Assembly (NCBI RefSeq): GCF_023168325.1
Contig: NZ_AP025688.1
Span: forward strand, 1,240,001 to 1,304,000
DNA length: 64,000 nt
Direction of reading: 5' to 3'
Origin: Tsukamurella sp. PLM1
Lineage (GTDB): Bacteria; Actinomycetota; Actinomycetes; Mycobacteriales; Mycobacteriaceae
Within the stretch, counting starts at the first letter, position 1. Every line of letters starts with the position of its first letter. Below the pieces are notes generated by a model that worked only from the letters and a program-made list of their open reading frames with translations, was not told where the DNA came from and searched no databases. Of this stretch, positions 57,034-64,000 are shown piece by piece. Position numbers and translations under genes: made by a program.

Positions 57034-57840
57034 TCAGTTGCCCGCGAGCTTCTTGTACATCTCGCCCACGATGGGCGCCATGATGGCGCGCGGGGTGTAG
57101 TGGCCCGCCATCGACATGCCCTTCGAGAGCAGGCCGGGGACGACGCGCATCTTGTTCTTCTCCAGCGCGTCCAGGGTCACCCGGGCGGTGTATTCGGTGT
57201 TCACCCAGAGGAACTCGGGCACGACCTTCTCGACCGTGGAGCGGTCCTCGGGGTCTGGGAGCTCGGTGCGCACGGGGCCCGGGGCGAGCAGGGTGACGTG
57301 GACGCCGGTCTTCTTCAGCTCGCCGCGCAACGACTCCGAGAAGGTGTTGGCGAAGGCCTTCGACGCCGCGTAGGTGGCGTTGTTCGGGATCGGCATGTTG
57401 CCGGCCGCGGAGCCGGTGATCATGATGCCGCCGCTGCCGCGCTCGACCATCTGGGGGAGCACGGCCAGCGTCAGGTCGTGCACGGCGTTCGCGTTGAGCT
57501 CCAGCTGCGCGCGCTCGTAGTCGAAGTCCAGGTCGATGACGCGGCCGAAAGTCGCGGTGCCGGCGTTGTTGCAGAGGATCGAGATCTCCCGGCCGCCGAG
57601 CTCGGCGCACAGCTCCGCGCGGGCGTCGTGGTCGGAGAGGTCGACGCCGCGGACCTCGGCCTCGACCCCGAACTCGGCGCGCAGCTTCGCGGCCAGCTCC
57701 TCCATGGGGCCGGTGCTGCGAGCGACGAGGATGACCGAGTGGCCGCGACGGGCGAGTTCCGTGGCGAGGGCGACACCGATGCCGGAGGAGCCGCCGGTGA
57801 CGACGGCGCGGGCGGACTGATGGGGTGCGGGTACTGGCAT
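57034..57840 (-). CDS. cmrA: Mycolate reductase-like short-chain dehydrogenase
   Basis: Homologue of Rv2509/CmrA, which reduces the beta-keto group of newly condensed mycolates using NADPH. The 268-residue SDR has PVPAPHQSARAVVTGGSSGI with the TGxxxGIG nucleotide loop, NNAGTATFGRVIDLD, the catalytic Ser in ITGSAAGNMPIPNN, YAASKAF with Tyr/Lys, and LAPGPVRTELPD. The C-terminal PGLLSKGMSMAGHY and APIVGEMYKKL match the CmrA subgroup. Together with fas and acpS it puts early and late steps of mycolate synthesis in one region. ATG 57840. Confidence 0.93.
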   Translation of the reverse strand: MPVPAPHQSARAVVTGGSSGIGVALATELARRGHSVILVARSTGPMEELAAKLRAEFGVEAEVRGVDLSDHDARAELCAELGGREISILCNNAGTATFGRVIDLDFDYERAQLELNANAVHDLTLAVLPQMVERGSGGIMITGSAAGNMPIPNNATYAASKAFANTFSESLRGELKKTGVHVTLLAPGPVRTELPDPEDRSTVEKVVPEFLWVNTEYTARVTLDALEKNKMRVVPGLLSKGMSMAGHYTPRAIMAPIVGEMYKKLAGN

Positions 57841-57975
57841 GGGGGAGATGCTACGGGAGTGCGTCGGCGTGCCCGTATCGCGAACTTCGCAGTGTGACGA
57901 CCCGGGTGCCGTTGAATTCCGCGCACGTCGGACCTGCGAAGACGTGCTTCGAGTGGCGATCGCGCTCATCTGCGA

Positions 57976-57994
57976 TTAGGTTAGCCTCGCCAAT
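57976..57994 (+). promoter_or_regulatory. IdeR/DtxR-like iron box upstream of the DoxX gene
   Basis: TTAGGTTAGCCTCGCCAAT matches the IdeR consensus TTAGGTTAGGCTAACCTAA at 14 of 19 positions with a perfect left half (TTAGGTTAG). It lies 23-41 bases before the DoxX start. Confidence 0.6.
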
Positions 57995-58016
57995 ATTCCC
58001 GCTGAAGGTGGAAGAC

Positions 58017-58475
58017 ATGAACCGCTGGGCCCCGTATTACCTGTCCGCGCTCCGGATCGTGACGGGCGTGCTGTTCGCGCTGCACGGCGCCGCAACCTTC
58101 TGGGGCTTCCTCGACGGCCGTCGGTCGAGCCCCGACGTCTTCGTCTGGCCGAGCTGGTGGGGTGCCGCGATCCAGCTCGTCGGCGGCCTCCTCATCGCCG
58201 TCGGCGCCCTCGCTCGGCCTGCGGCGATCATCGCATCGGGCTCGATGGCGTACGCCTACTTCGCCTTCCACGCCGGCGACGGTCTCTCCCCGCTGGCGAA
58301 CGGCGGCGAGCTCTCCGCCCTGTACTGCTGGGTGCTTCTGCTCTTCGCGTTCACCGGCCCCGGACCGATCAGCCTCGACGCCGTGATCGATGGCCTGCGG
58401 GCGGGGGATCGGGTTGAGGGAAAGGCCTCGTCGGACCGCGCCGATGCGAAGGATGCGGCAGAGTCTGCGGTATGA
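58017..58475 (+). CDS. DoxX-family membrane protein
   Basis: A 152-residue protein with four TM helices. Family pattern: ALRIVTGVLFALHGAATFWG in TM1, WWGAAIQLVGGLLIAVGAL in TM2, ASGSMAYAYFAFHAGDGLSP and YCWVLLLFAFTGPGPISLDA. In mycobacteria DoxX works with SodA and SseA in thiol/oxidative stress; here no such genes are adjacent. The IdeR-like box upstream suggests iron control. AAGGTGGAAG lies upstream of ATG 58017. Its stop overlaps a small downstream ORF (ATGA). Confidence 0.88.
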   Translation: MNRWAPYYLSALRIVTGVLFALHGAATFWGFLDGRRSSPDVFVWPSWWGAAIQLVGGLLIAVGALARPAAIIASGSMAYAYFAFHAGDGLSPLANGGELSALYCWVLLLFAFTGPGPISLDAVIDGLRAGDRVEGKASSDRADAKDAAESAV

Positions 58476-58590
58476 CCGCAGACATCCCCGACGCCGCCCG
58501 CGAACTCCTCGATCAGTTCGTCCTTCCGGTGATCGGTCCGGAGGCAGGATCTCGATCACAGACGACGACGGGTGGCGAACTCGAGGGTGA
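58472..58590 (+). CDS. Small coupled hypothetical protein, probably frame broken
   Basis: ATG 58472 overlaps the DoxX stop. It encodes TADIPDAARELLDQFVLPVI and, after a probable missing base near 58545, ISITDDDGWRTRG with a stop at 58590. About 40 residues. Without the correction the frame would run to 58636 and overlap the MFS gene. No known family; probability of being real rests on the tight coupling. Confidence 0.4.
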
Positions 58591-58594
58591 GCGC

Positions 58595-59854
58595 CTAGCG
58601 ATCACGATCAGTCTCTTCGTGATGCTGAACCCGTGATCGGGTGCGCCGGGAGGACATCAGTACGGTAGCGGCGCCGATGATCGCGAGCGCTGCATACCCG
58701 AGGGAGATTGTCTCGAGCGATACGCCTGACGCAGTGAGCCGTCCGGATACGAGACTCGGTACCGCAGCGCCGCCGTAGGAGAAGAGGTAGACGGTTGCCA
58801 TCAGTCCGGCCCGTTCGTCGGCACTGGTGCGCGGGAGCAGTCTGCGCATGGACCCGGTGAAGGCCGCGCCCTGCGCGGCTCCCGCGACCATGCCGCAGAC
58901 GATCATGGTCAGTACCGTGCCTGTGCGCAAGCCGATCACGACGCCGGCCACCGCGACCGAGAAGACCAGGATCCCGGCGCGTTGTGCTCCTACCGGGGTG
59001 AGGCGTCCGGTGAGCAATCCACCGAATGCGTACGGTGCCATGAAGGAAGCGAAGACGATTCCGGCGACGAGCGTGTTCGTGGTATCGAAGCTCTGGGCTG
59101 AGATCGTCGGACTGAAGGCCTGATAGAAGCCGCCGAGCGCCCACGTTGCGACGAACACGGCGATCGACGCGGGCAGCAGGGGACGGATGGCGTGCGGGAT
59201 ATGTACCCGTGGGTACAACGAGGCGAGGGCGCCCGTGCTTCGGGCGACTGGCTCGGGGCTCAGCAGGACCAACACCGCGCACAAGATCAGCGCGAGTAGG
59301 ACTGTGAGGTAGGGGGTTTGCTCCGGCGCCGGGGCGTATTCGGCGAGGGCGCCCGAGCCGACCGATCCGAGTGTGAGTCCGACCAGTGGCGCCGCTGCGA
59401 CGACCGTCGCCGCGAGCCAGCGCGGGCGGTCGGGCGCCAGGTCGATGGCGTACGCAGCCATCCCGGACGATGCGAGGCCGCACGCGGCGCCCTGCAGGGC
59501 GCGACCGGCGACCAGCGTGCCCAGCCCCGTCACATCGAGGAGGGCCAATGACCCGGCTGCAGCGAGGAGAACGGCAGTCAGTGTGATGATCCGTCGCCCG
59601 ATGTGGTCGGAGAGACGCCCCAGTAGGACGAGCGTGATCATGACGGCCACGAAGTACGCGACGGCCGCGATCGACAGGTCACCGGTGGTCAACGCCACCG
59701 CGGTGCGGTACCGCTCGTACAGTGGGATCGGGGCACCTGAGGCCGCGAATACCGCGACGAGCGATACCGTCGCCGCCGCGAATCCGAGTCGCTGTCTGGG
59801 CAGCGTCGCAGATTTGTCACGGCTGGTTGTGGCGGAAGGCTTTTCCAGAGTCAC
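58595..59854 (-). CDS. MFS transporter (sugar/drug efflux type)
   Basis: A 419-residue transporter with twelve TM helices: LLGRLSDHIGRRII between TM2 and TM3, GRALQGAACGLASSGMAAYA in TM4, GGFYQAFSPTISAQSFDTTN after the central loop, and RRLLPRTSADERAGLMATVY late. GTG 59854 overlaps the stop of the carboxymuconolactone decarboxylase-like gene (GTGA), so both form an operon. Its GC content is lower than the lipid core and the frame is intact. Likely exports a small molecule; substrate unknown. Confidence 0.85.
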   Translation of the reverse strand: MTLEKPSATTSRDKSATLPRQRLGFAAATVSLVAVFAASGAPIPLYERYRTAVALTTGDLSIAAVAYFVAVMITLVLLGRLSDHIGRRIITLTAVLLAAAGSLALLDVTGLGTLVAGRALQGAACGLASSGMAAYAIDLAPDRPRWLAATVVAAAPLVGLTLGSVGSGALAEYAPAPEQTPYLTVLLALILCAVLVLLSPEPVARSTGALASLYPRVHIPHAIRPLLPASIAVFVATWALGGFYQAFSPTISAQSFDTTNTLVAGIVFASFMAPYAFGGLLTGRLTPVGAQRAGILVFSVAVAGVVIGLRTGTVLTMIVCGMVAGAAQGAAFTGSMRRLLPRTSADERAGLMATVYLFSYGGAAVPSLVSGRLTASGVSLETISLGYAALAIIGAATVLMSSRRTRSRVQHHEETDRDR

Positions 59855-60180
59855 TCCTCGCCGCCGAAGACATCCTTCGCGACGGACATGGCTCCCATAC
59901 CGTTGGGCCAACCCGCATAGAACGCAAGGTGCAGGATAGCCTCCTTCAGTTCGTCCTCGGTCACCCCGTTCTGCCGCGCGAAGCCGAGGTGGAATTTCAG
60001 TTGATCGGTCTTGCCCAGCGCTGTCAACGCCGCGACGGTGACCAGGCTCCGGTCGCGCTTCGACATGCCGTCGCGCTCCCAGACCTCGTCGAACAACACT
60101 CGATCGGTGTAGTGCACCATGCCGGGCGCGAAGTCGCCGAAGGTGTTCTTGCCACCCGTCCAGCCGGTGTTCTCGGTCAT
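59851..60180 (-). CDS. Carboxymuconolactone decarboxylase (AhpD-like) family protein
   Basis: A 109-residue helical protein: VHYTDRVLFDEVWERDGMSK, RDRSLVTVAALTALGKTDQL, KFHLGFARQNGVTEDELKEA and LHLAFYAGWPNGMGAM, the CMD fold with the conserved His but without the AhpD CxxC pair. It is therefore not a thiol peroxidase of the AhpD kind; decarboxylase or aldolase-like chemistry on small aromatics or quinones is possible. First gene of an operon with an MFS transporter, divergent from an MmyB-like regulator. Confidence 0.88.
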   Translation of the reverse strand: MTENTGWTGGKNTFGDFAPGMVHYTDRVLFDEVWERDGMSKRDRSLVTVAALTALGKTDQLKFHLGFARQNGVTEDELKEAILHLAFYAGWPNGMGAMSVAKDVFGGEE

Positions 60181-60318
60181 GTTTGTCTCCTACTTCTAGA
60201 GCTGAGGAACTCGAACGACTCCATGAGATCGCTTCGGGACCGTGACGAGGAAGGCTCAGCTGAAAGGTGTACTGGCGAGGCATCCCTCACGGGGCGCTGT
60301 CGTCGTAGCGTTGATCGC

Positions 60319-61194
60319 GTGGATAGTAAGAGAGAAGCGCGGGAGTTCCTCATGTCCCGCCGTGCGAATCTCACGCCCGAGCGCGCCGGTTTGACCGTGT
60401 CGGGGCACCGGCGCGTTGCGGGATTGAGGCGCAGTGAAGTCGCGATGCTCGCCGACGTCAGCGTCGAGTACTACGCCAAGATCGAGCGAGGAGCTCTGAC
60501 CGGTGTATCCGACGCCGTCCTGGACAGCGTCGCCCGCGCCTTGCAACTCGATGATGCCGAACGTGAGCATCTGTTCGATCTCGCCAGGTCGGCGAACGGG
60601 GTCGTTCAACCGGTGCGACGGCGCAGAGGCAGGGCGTGGGCTCCGCGCGAGAGTCTCACGCGGGCACTGAATGCGATCGTGCACGGCCCGGCGTTCGTGC
60701 GGAACGGCCGCATGGACGTCCTTGCGGTCAATCCGCTCGGTCGTGCGTTCTACGACGAAGTCTTCGACGGACCGGGGAGGCAGAACCTGGCGAGGTACTG
60801 CTTCCTCGACCAGCGTGCCAAGGAGTTCTATCCGGACTGGGAGGCCGCGTCCGATGTGACAGTGTCGATCCTGCGAACCGAGGCCGGACGCGACCCGCGG
60901 GACAGGGAACTGCACGACCTCATCGGAGAACTCTCCACCCGCAGCGACGCGTTCCGCACGCGATGGGGAGCCCACAATGTGCGACGCCACGGCTCGGGCA
61001 CGAAGGACTTCCACCACCATGTCGTCGGTGGCCTGACCCTGACCTACGAGGGTATGGAGCTCACCGCCGAACCCGGATTATCCTTCCTCATCTACACCGC
61101 GGAGCCGGGCTCTGCGAGCGAGGAGAGATTGCGCTTGTTGGCCAGCGTCGCCGCTACCGACTCGACGGCGGCATTCACGTGGCCGGACCTGTAG
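60319..61194 (+). CDS. XRE-family regulator with MmyB-like ligand-binding domain
   Basis: A 291-residue protein. Helix-turn-helix at residues 14-75 (FLMSRRANLTPERAGLTVSG, RRVAGLRRSEVAMLADVSVE with the YYAKIERG motif), then an MmyB-like PAS-related ligand-binding domain (VHGPAFVRNGRMDVLAVNPL, REL...DLIGELSTRS, WGAHNVRRHGSGTKDFHHHV, LTYEGMELTAEPGLSFLIYT). This group binds fatty acids or other lipophilic ligands and represses a divergent oxidoreductase or exporter gene; here the CMD-MFS operon starts 138 bases away. GTG 60319 gives the family N-terminus. Confidence 0.9.
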   Translation: MDSKREAREFLMSRRANLTPERAGLTVSGHRRVAGLRRSEVAMLADVSVEYYAKIERGALTGVSDAVLDSVARALQLDDAEREHLFDLARSANGVVQPVRRRRGRAWAPRESLTRALNAIVHGPAFVRNGRMDVLAVNPLGRAFYDEVFDGPGRQNLARYCFLDQRAKEFYPDWEAASDVTVSILRTEAGRDPRDRELHDLIGELSTRSDAFRTRWGAHNVRRHGSGTKDFHHHVVGGLTLTYEGMELTAEPGLSFLIYTAEPGSASEERLRLLASVAATDSTAAFTWPDL

Positions 61195-61344
61195 AAGGTG
61201 CAACACGCGCTATCAAAATGTCGTACAGTTGCGGGGTCGTGAGAGGGCTGGCACTGCCGAGGAGGGCCGATCCGAGTGCATACGAACCGGAGTGGAGACG
61301 GATGTGACGATGCAGCGCTGCGCTCCCGTTGATCGATCGGTCTG

Positions 61345-62109
61345 ATGGCTTCCGACCGATTCGGTCCCTGGCCCATGAAGGGGTGGAGTCCGGAGTGGAA
61401 CGCCTTCGTGCCTTCCATGTCCGGTTACGTGGGTGCCAAGAACTGGGGGGTGAAGTCTCCATTGGAGCCGCTGTTCGATGCGGTTCGGTCCACACTCGTC
61501 GGGACCCGCGTGGAGACGACCACGGGTGGACGGGTTCTCGGGTTCACGCTCAGGGAGATGAACGCACGGTTCGAGACGCTGGGCTCGGCGGCAGGGCAAG
61601 CCGAGGACGTGTCGTTCTCTGCCGAAGATGTCGTGTACGACGGCTTGCGGGTTGACCGAGTCAACGTGACGGCCCGCAACGTGCACACGAGGATCGGAGT
61701 CAATCCGGTCCTCGTGACTGCGCCGCTGGACATCGAGTTGTCCGGGAGCTGGCATCAGGTGAACGCGTTGCTGCAACGGTATGCGAGCGATTTCCTCATC
61801 GAACCGACGGGGTCGCAGCGCGCTCGTGTGCGTCTCGCACAGCATCCACGGTGGGGCTGGCTCGATGTGGGGGTGGAGACCGATGCTGGGGCGGTCGGGT
61901 TGCGGCTGTTGCGGATCGGTCGCGGAACAAGGTCGCTCGGTCGAGGCGGTCGCCGTGTTCCTGTGGTTCCCCTCCCTGTGAGTATCGATGCGGGAGTTCG
62001 CATCATTGATCTGACGATCGATCGCGAGCTTGTGACGGCCGTGATCAGGGTGGATGCGATCCGGGTCGAATACGCCCGGGTCTGGGCGCTTGTGCGCAAG
62101 GGACGTTGA
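61345..62109 (+). CDS. DUF2993-like lipid-binding domain protein
   Basis: A 254-residue protein without signal peptide or TM helix. The pattern SFSAEDVVYDGLRVDRVNVT and ARNVHTRIGVNP, followed by SGSWHQVNALLQRY and RVRLAQHP, resembles DUF2993/LmeA-type lipid-binding folds of repeated beta strands. LmeA itself is exported and acts in lipomannan maturation; this one lacks the signal, so the role must differ. I am only moderately sure of the family. Confidence 0.6.
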   Translation: MASDRFGPWPMKGWSPEWNAFVPSMSGYVGAKNWGVKSPLEPLFDAVRSTLVGTRVETTTGGRVLGFTLREMNARFETLGSAAGQAEDVSFSAEDVVYDGLRVDRVNVTARNVHTRIGVNPVLVTAPLDIELSGSWHQVNALLQRYASDFLIEPTGSQRARVRLAQHPRWGWLDVGVETDAGAVGLRLLRIGRGTRSLGRGGRRVPVVPLPVSIDAGVRIIDLTIDRELVTAVIRVDAIRVEYARVWALVRKGR

Positions 62110-62218
62110 TCCGGTCGGTCGGTCTCAGCGTCCGCCGCCCCGCCTGTGGCGTCGTGTGTCCGCCGGAATGGGCGGACGACACTCGTCGGCGAGCAGCAGA
62201 TCTGCAACAGTCTGACTA

Positions 62219-62246
62219 TTGACAACCGGGCAAATTGTGCCACTAT
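62219..62246 (+). promoter_or_regulatory. Promoter of the MHS transporter operon
   Basis: TTGACA (62219-62224), 16 bases, then CACTAT (62241-62246) gives a near-consensus housekeeping promoter in a locally AT-rich stretch. The 350-base gap (62110-62459) holds this promoter, the dyad next to it and an untranslated leader of about 205 bases, but no gene I can support. Confidence 0.65.
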
Positions 62247-62260
62247 GGCTGTGGCAGCTA

Positions 62261-62276
62261 TCACAACACATTGTGA
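62261..62276. promoter_or_regulatory. Operator dyad downstream of the promoter
   Basis: TCACAA-CACA-TTGTGA, a perfect 6-bp dyad with 4-base spacer, starts 14 bases after the -10 element, about +8 of the predicted transcript. The position is typical of a repressor site that blocks the start of transcription. The regulator is not in the window. Confidence 0.55.
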
Positions 62277-62459
62277 AGATGTGCTGACAGCAGTGAATCG
62301 AACGCGAGGAAGCGTCGCTGCGGCGACGCCGCTCGTTCGTTCACAGAGGAGTCGGGACTCGTCGACCAGTGGGGCTTGCGCGACTGCAGGACTCGGGAAG
62401 TCGCACTCGCGGGTTCGTCCCGGCCGGTTTCCGATAAGACCGTTAGGGAAGGGTTGGAA

Positions 62460-63783
62460 ATGATGACAACAAGTGGGGATGCCGTAGGAAGGCGGTCGAG
62501 CTTCGGAAAGCTCGGTGCTGGGCTCTTCCTGGGGACTGCATTGGAGTGGTACGACTACTTCGTGTACGGGGTGGCAGCAGCACTCGTTCTGAACAAGCTT
62601 TTCTTCCCGTCGTTCGACCCCACGGTGGGCACGCTGTTGGCGTTCGCGACTTTTGCTTCCGCCTGGTTGATGCGTCCCCTGGGTGCACTCATCTTCGGAT
62701 ACATGGGCGATCGTATCGGGCGCCGAACAGTCCTGTTCATCACGCTGATCGGCATGGGTGTGGCGACGATCATCACGGGCCTGTTGCCCACCTATGAACA
62801 GATCGGAATCTGGGCCCCGCTACTGCTCATCGTGTGCCGGATGGTGCAAGGACTTTCGGCAGGGGGTGAGTTCTCGGGCGTCGCCACGATGGCGATCGAG
62901 CACGCGCCCTCGCATCTGCGAGGGCGGTACACCAGCTTCGCGCAGATGGGTATCCCCGCCGCCCTCATCATGGCGAACGGTGTGAGCCTCGCTGCCTACT
63001 ACATGCCGGACGATGCGCTCGAGAGCTACGGGTGGCGCATTCCTTTCCTGTTCAGTGCCCTCATCTTCCCGATTGCGGTGTTCATTCGGCTCAAACTGGA
63101 GGAATCGCCCGAGTTCGAAGAGAAGAAGGAAGCCGATACCATCGTTGCCAACCCATTGAAGAATTGCATTCGCGACCACTGGAGGACGATGCTCGTATTG
63201 GGCTTCGCCAACGGTGGGCTGGGCGCCGCGTTCTACGCGTACAGCACCTACGCCGTGAACTACGGCACAGGAGGCGGGGATCTCCCGCACAACAATGCTT
63301 CTTGCGATCATTGCCGCAGGCTTCGTGCACCTGCTCTGCGTTGGCGGTGTCGGGTGGTTCTCGGACAGTATCGGCCCTAAGCGGATTTTCCTATCGGCTC
63401 TGACGCTCCTCGCGGTTGCGCCGCTTCCTGTGTTCTGGATCATCCAGACGGGCGACACAGCGATGATCGTTCTCGCTATGATCATCGGTCTGGGAATCGG
63501 GCACGGGGTGGCGTATTCGGTCACGGCGCTCTTCTTTACCAGCGTTTTCCCGGTGGAACTGCGATACACGGGTTCGGCGGTCACTTACCAGGTGTCAGCC
63601 GCCGTCCTATCGGGTCCGGTCCCACTCGTCATGACCGCTCTTGTCAGTGCCGCCGGTGGTTCGCTCTGGTACGGAGCGGGTTTCCTCATGCTTGTTTGTT
63701 GTGCGGGCCTGCTGGGTGGGCTGCTCCTTCATCCGATGGCGGAAAGGGACATGGAGCTCGCCGAGTCGAGGGGAAGGGTGTGA
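62460..63783 (+). CDS. MHS-family MFS transporter (second copy in window), frame broken once
   Basis: About 441 residues: TM1 with LGTALEWYDYFVYGVAAALV, loop FGYMGDRIGRRTVLF, TM4 VCRMVQGLSAGGEFSGVATM, and after the break GGVGWFSDSIGPKRIFL. The frame changes near 63285 (two bases missing or one extra). The protein is as expected for a metabolite:proton symporter of aromatic or dicarboxylic acids. An amidohydrolase gene follows, so uptake and ring or lactone hydrolysis of an aromatic acid is a plausible unit. ATG 62460 and ATG 62463 are both possible. Confidence 0.83.
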
Positions 63784-63813
63784 TGGAGGCGGCGAGCGAA
63801 TCGGGGTGGCGAT

Positions 63814-64000
63814 ATGGCCCTTGATGCTCGGTTCTACAAGGATGCCGTCGACGGTCGACCGTCCGAGTTCGGCACGATCTTCGAACCCTCCGAACATTGG
63901 TTGTCGAGGCTCCCGACCGAGGACGTGATCGATCCTGATCTGCCGATCGTGGACGCTCATCACCACCTATGGATTGAGCCGTACGCCTACGATCGCGCGG
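63814..64000 (+). CDS. Amidohydrolase family 2 protein, cut by window end
   Basis: The first 62 residues of an open frame from ATG 63814. Near residue 46 it has LPIVDAHHHLW, the metal-binding HxH start of the amidohydrolase-2 (ACMSD/lactonase) barrel. It begins 30 bases after the transporter stop and is probably co-transcribed with it. The rest of the gene lies outside the window. Confidence 0.8.
   Translation, partial: MALDARFYKDAVDGRPSEFGTIFEPSEHWLSRLPTEDVIDPDLPIVDAHHHLWIEPYAYDRA

Noticed and set aside
59851..60180. AhpD-type alkylhydroperoxidase
   Set aside because: The CxxC pair needed for AhpD activity is absent, so only the broader CMD family call is kept.

Overview
This is very GC-rich DNA from a mycolic-acid-containing actinobacterium (order Mycobacteriales). 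The evidence is a single-chain mycobacterial-type fatty acid synthase I next to acpS, a homologue of the mycolate reductase CmrA, an MspA-like mycomembrane porin, PknB-type kinases and IdeR-like iron boxes. The order fas-acpS ... bcp ... orn/tRNA-His ... DUF853 ATPase-cmrA follows the Rv2524c-Rv2509 region of Mycobacterium tuberculosis. A Tsukamurella-like genus is my best guess, but it is inference.

Layout. Positions 1-7.4 kb hold a UPF1-like helicase fused to a Vsr-like nuclease, shikimate dehydrogenase, a PPE/WXG-like protein and a sirtuin. Positions 7.5-23 kb hold the lipid core: a control region with a CRP-like site and a 16-bp inverted repeat, then fas, acpS and a giant single-chain acyl-CoA carboxylase (lcc) that could supply malonyl-CoA to FAS-I. 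Positions 23-34 kb hold an ArgE-like hydrolase with an MHS transporter and a double-AsnC regulator, an acyl-CoA dehydrogenase with bcp, a LysR/NDH-2-like pair, an L,D-transpeptidase, glutaryl-CoA dehydrogenase and tRNA-Lys.

Positions 34-44 kb are accessory, directly behind tRNA-Lys. Phage-like small genes (including a cREC domain protein) come first. Next is a minus-strand set of five tightly packed genes: MspA-like porin, two-TM protein, HTH/TM protein, membrane-anchored Tox-REase-5 toxin and its Imm52-type immunity protein. Last are two near-identical PknB-type kinases with different ectodomains, with a Fic gene lying inside the duplicated kinase leader. These two clusters are the most novel content of the window.

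Positions 44-58 kb return to core: PH-domain membrane proteins, a deazaflavin-type reductase, a secreted serine protease, PutP, an MFS pump, an iron-siderophore binding lipoprotein with an iron box, an ECF42-like sigma factor with its DGPF partner, tRNA-His, orn, a split-barrel flavoprotein, the DUF853 ATPase and cmrA. Positions 58-64 kb hold DoxX, an MmyB-like regulator divergent from a CMD-MFS operon, a DUF2993-like protein, and an MHS transporter followed by an amidohydrolase cut by the window end.

Quality warning. About twenty genes carry frame breaks, mostly single missing bases in G/C runs. They include four in the essential fas gene, and adding the missing bases gives exactly divisible, family-typical lengths. 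I therefore treat them as sequencing or assembly errors and give each interrupted gene as one CDS spanning its fragments.
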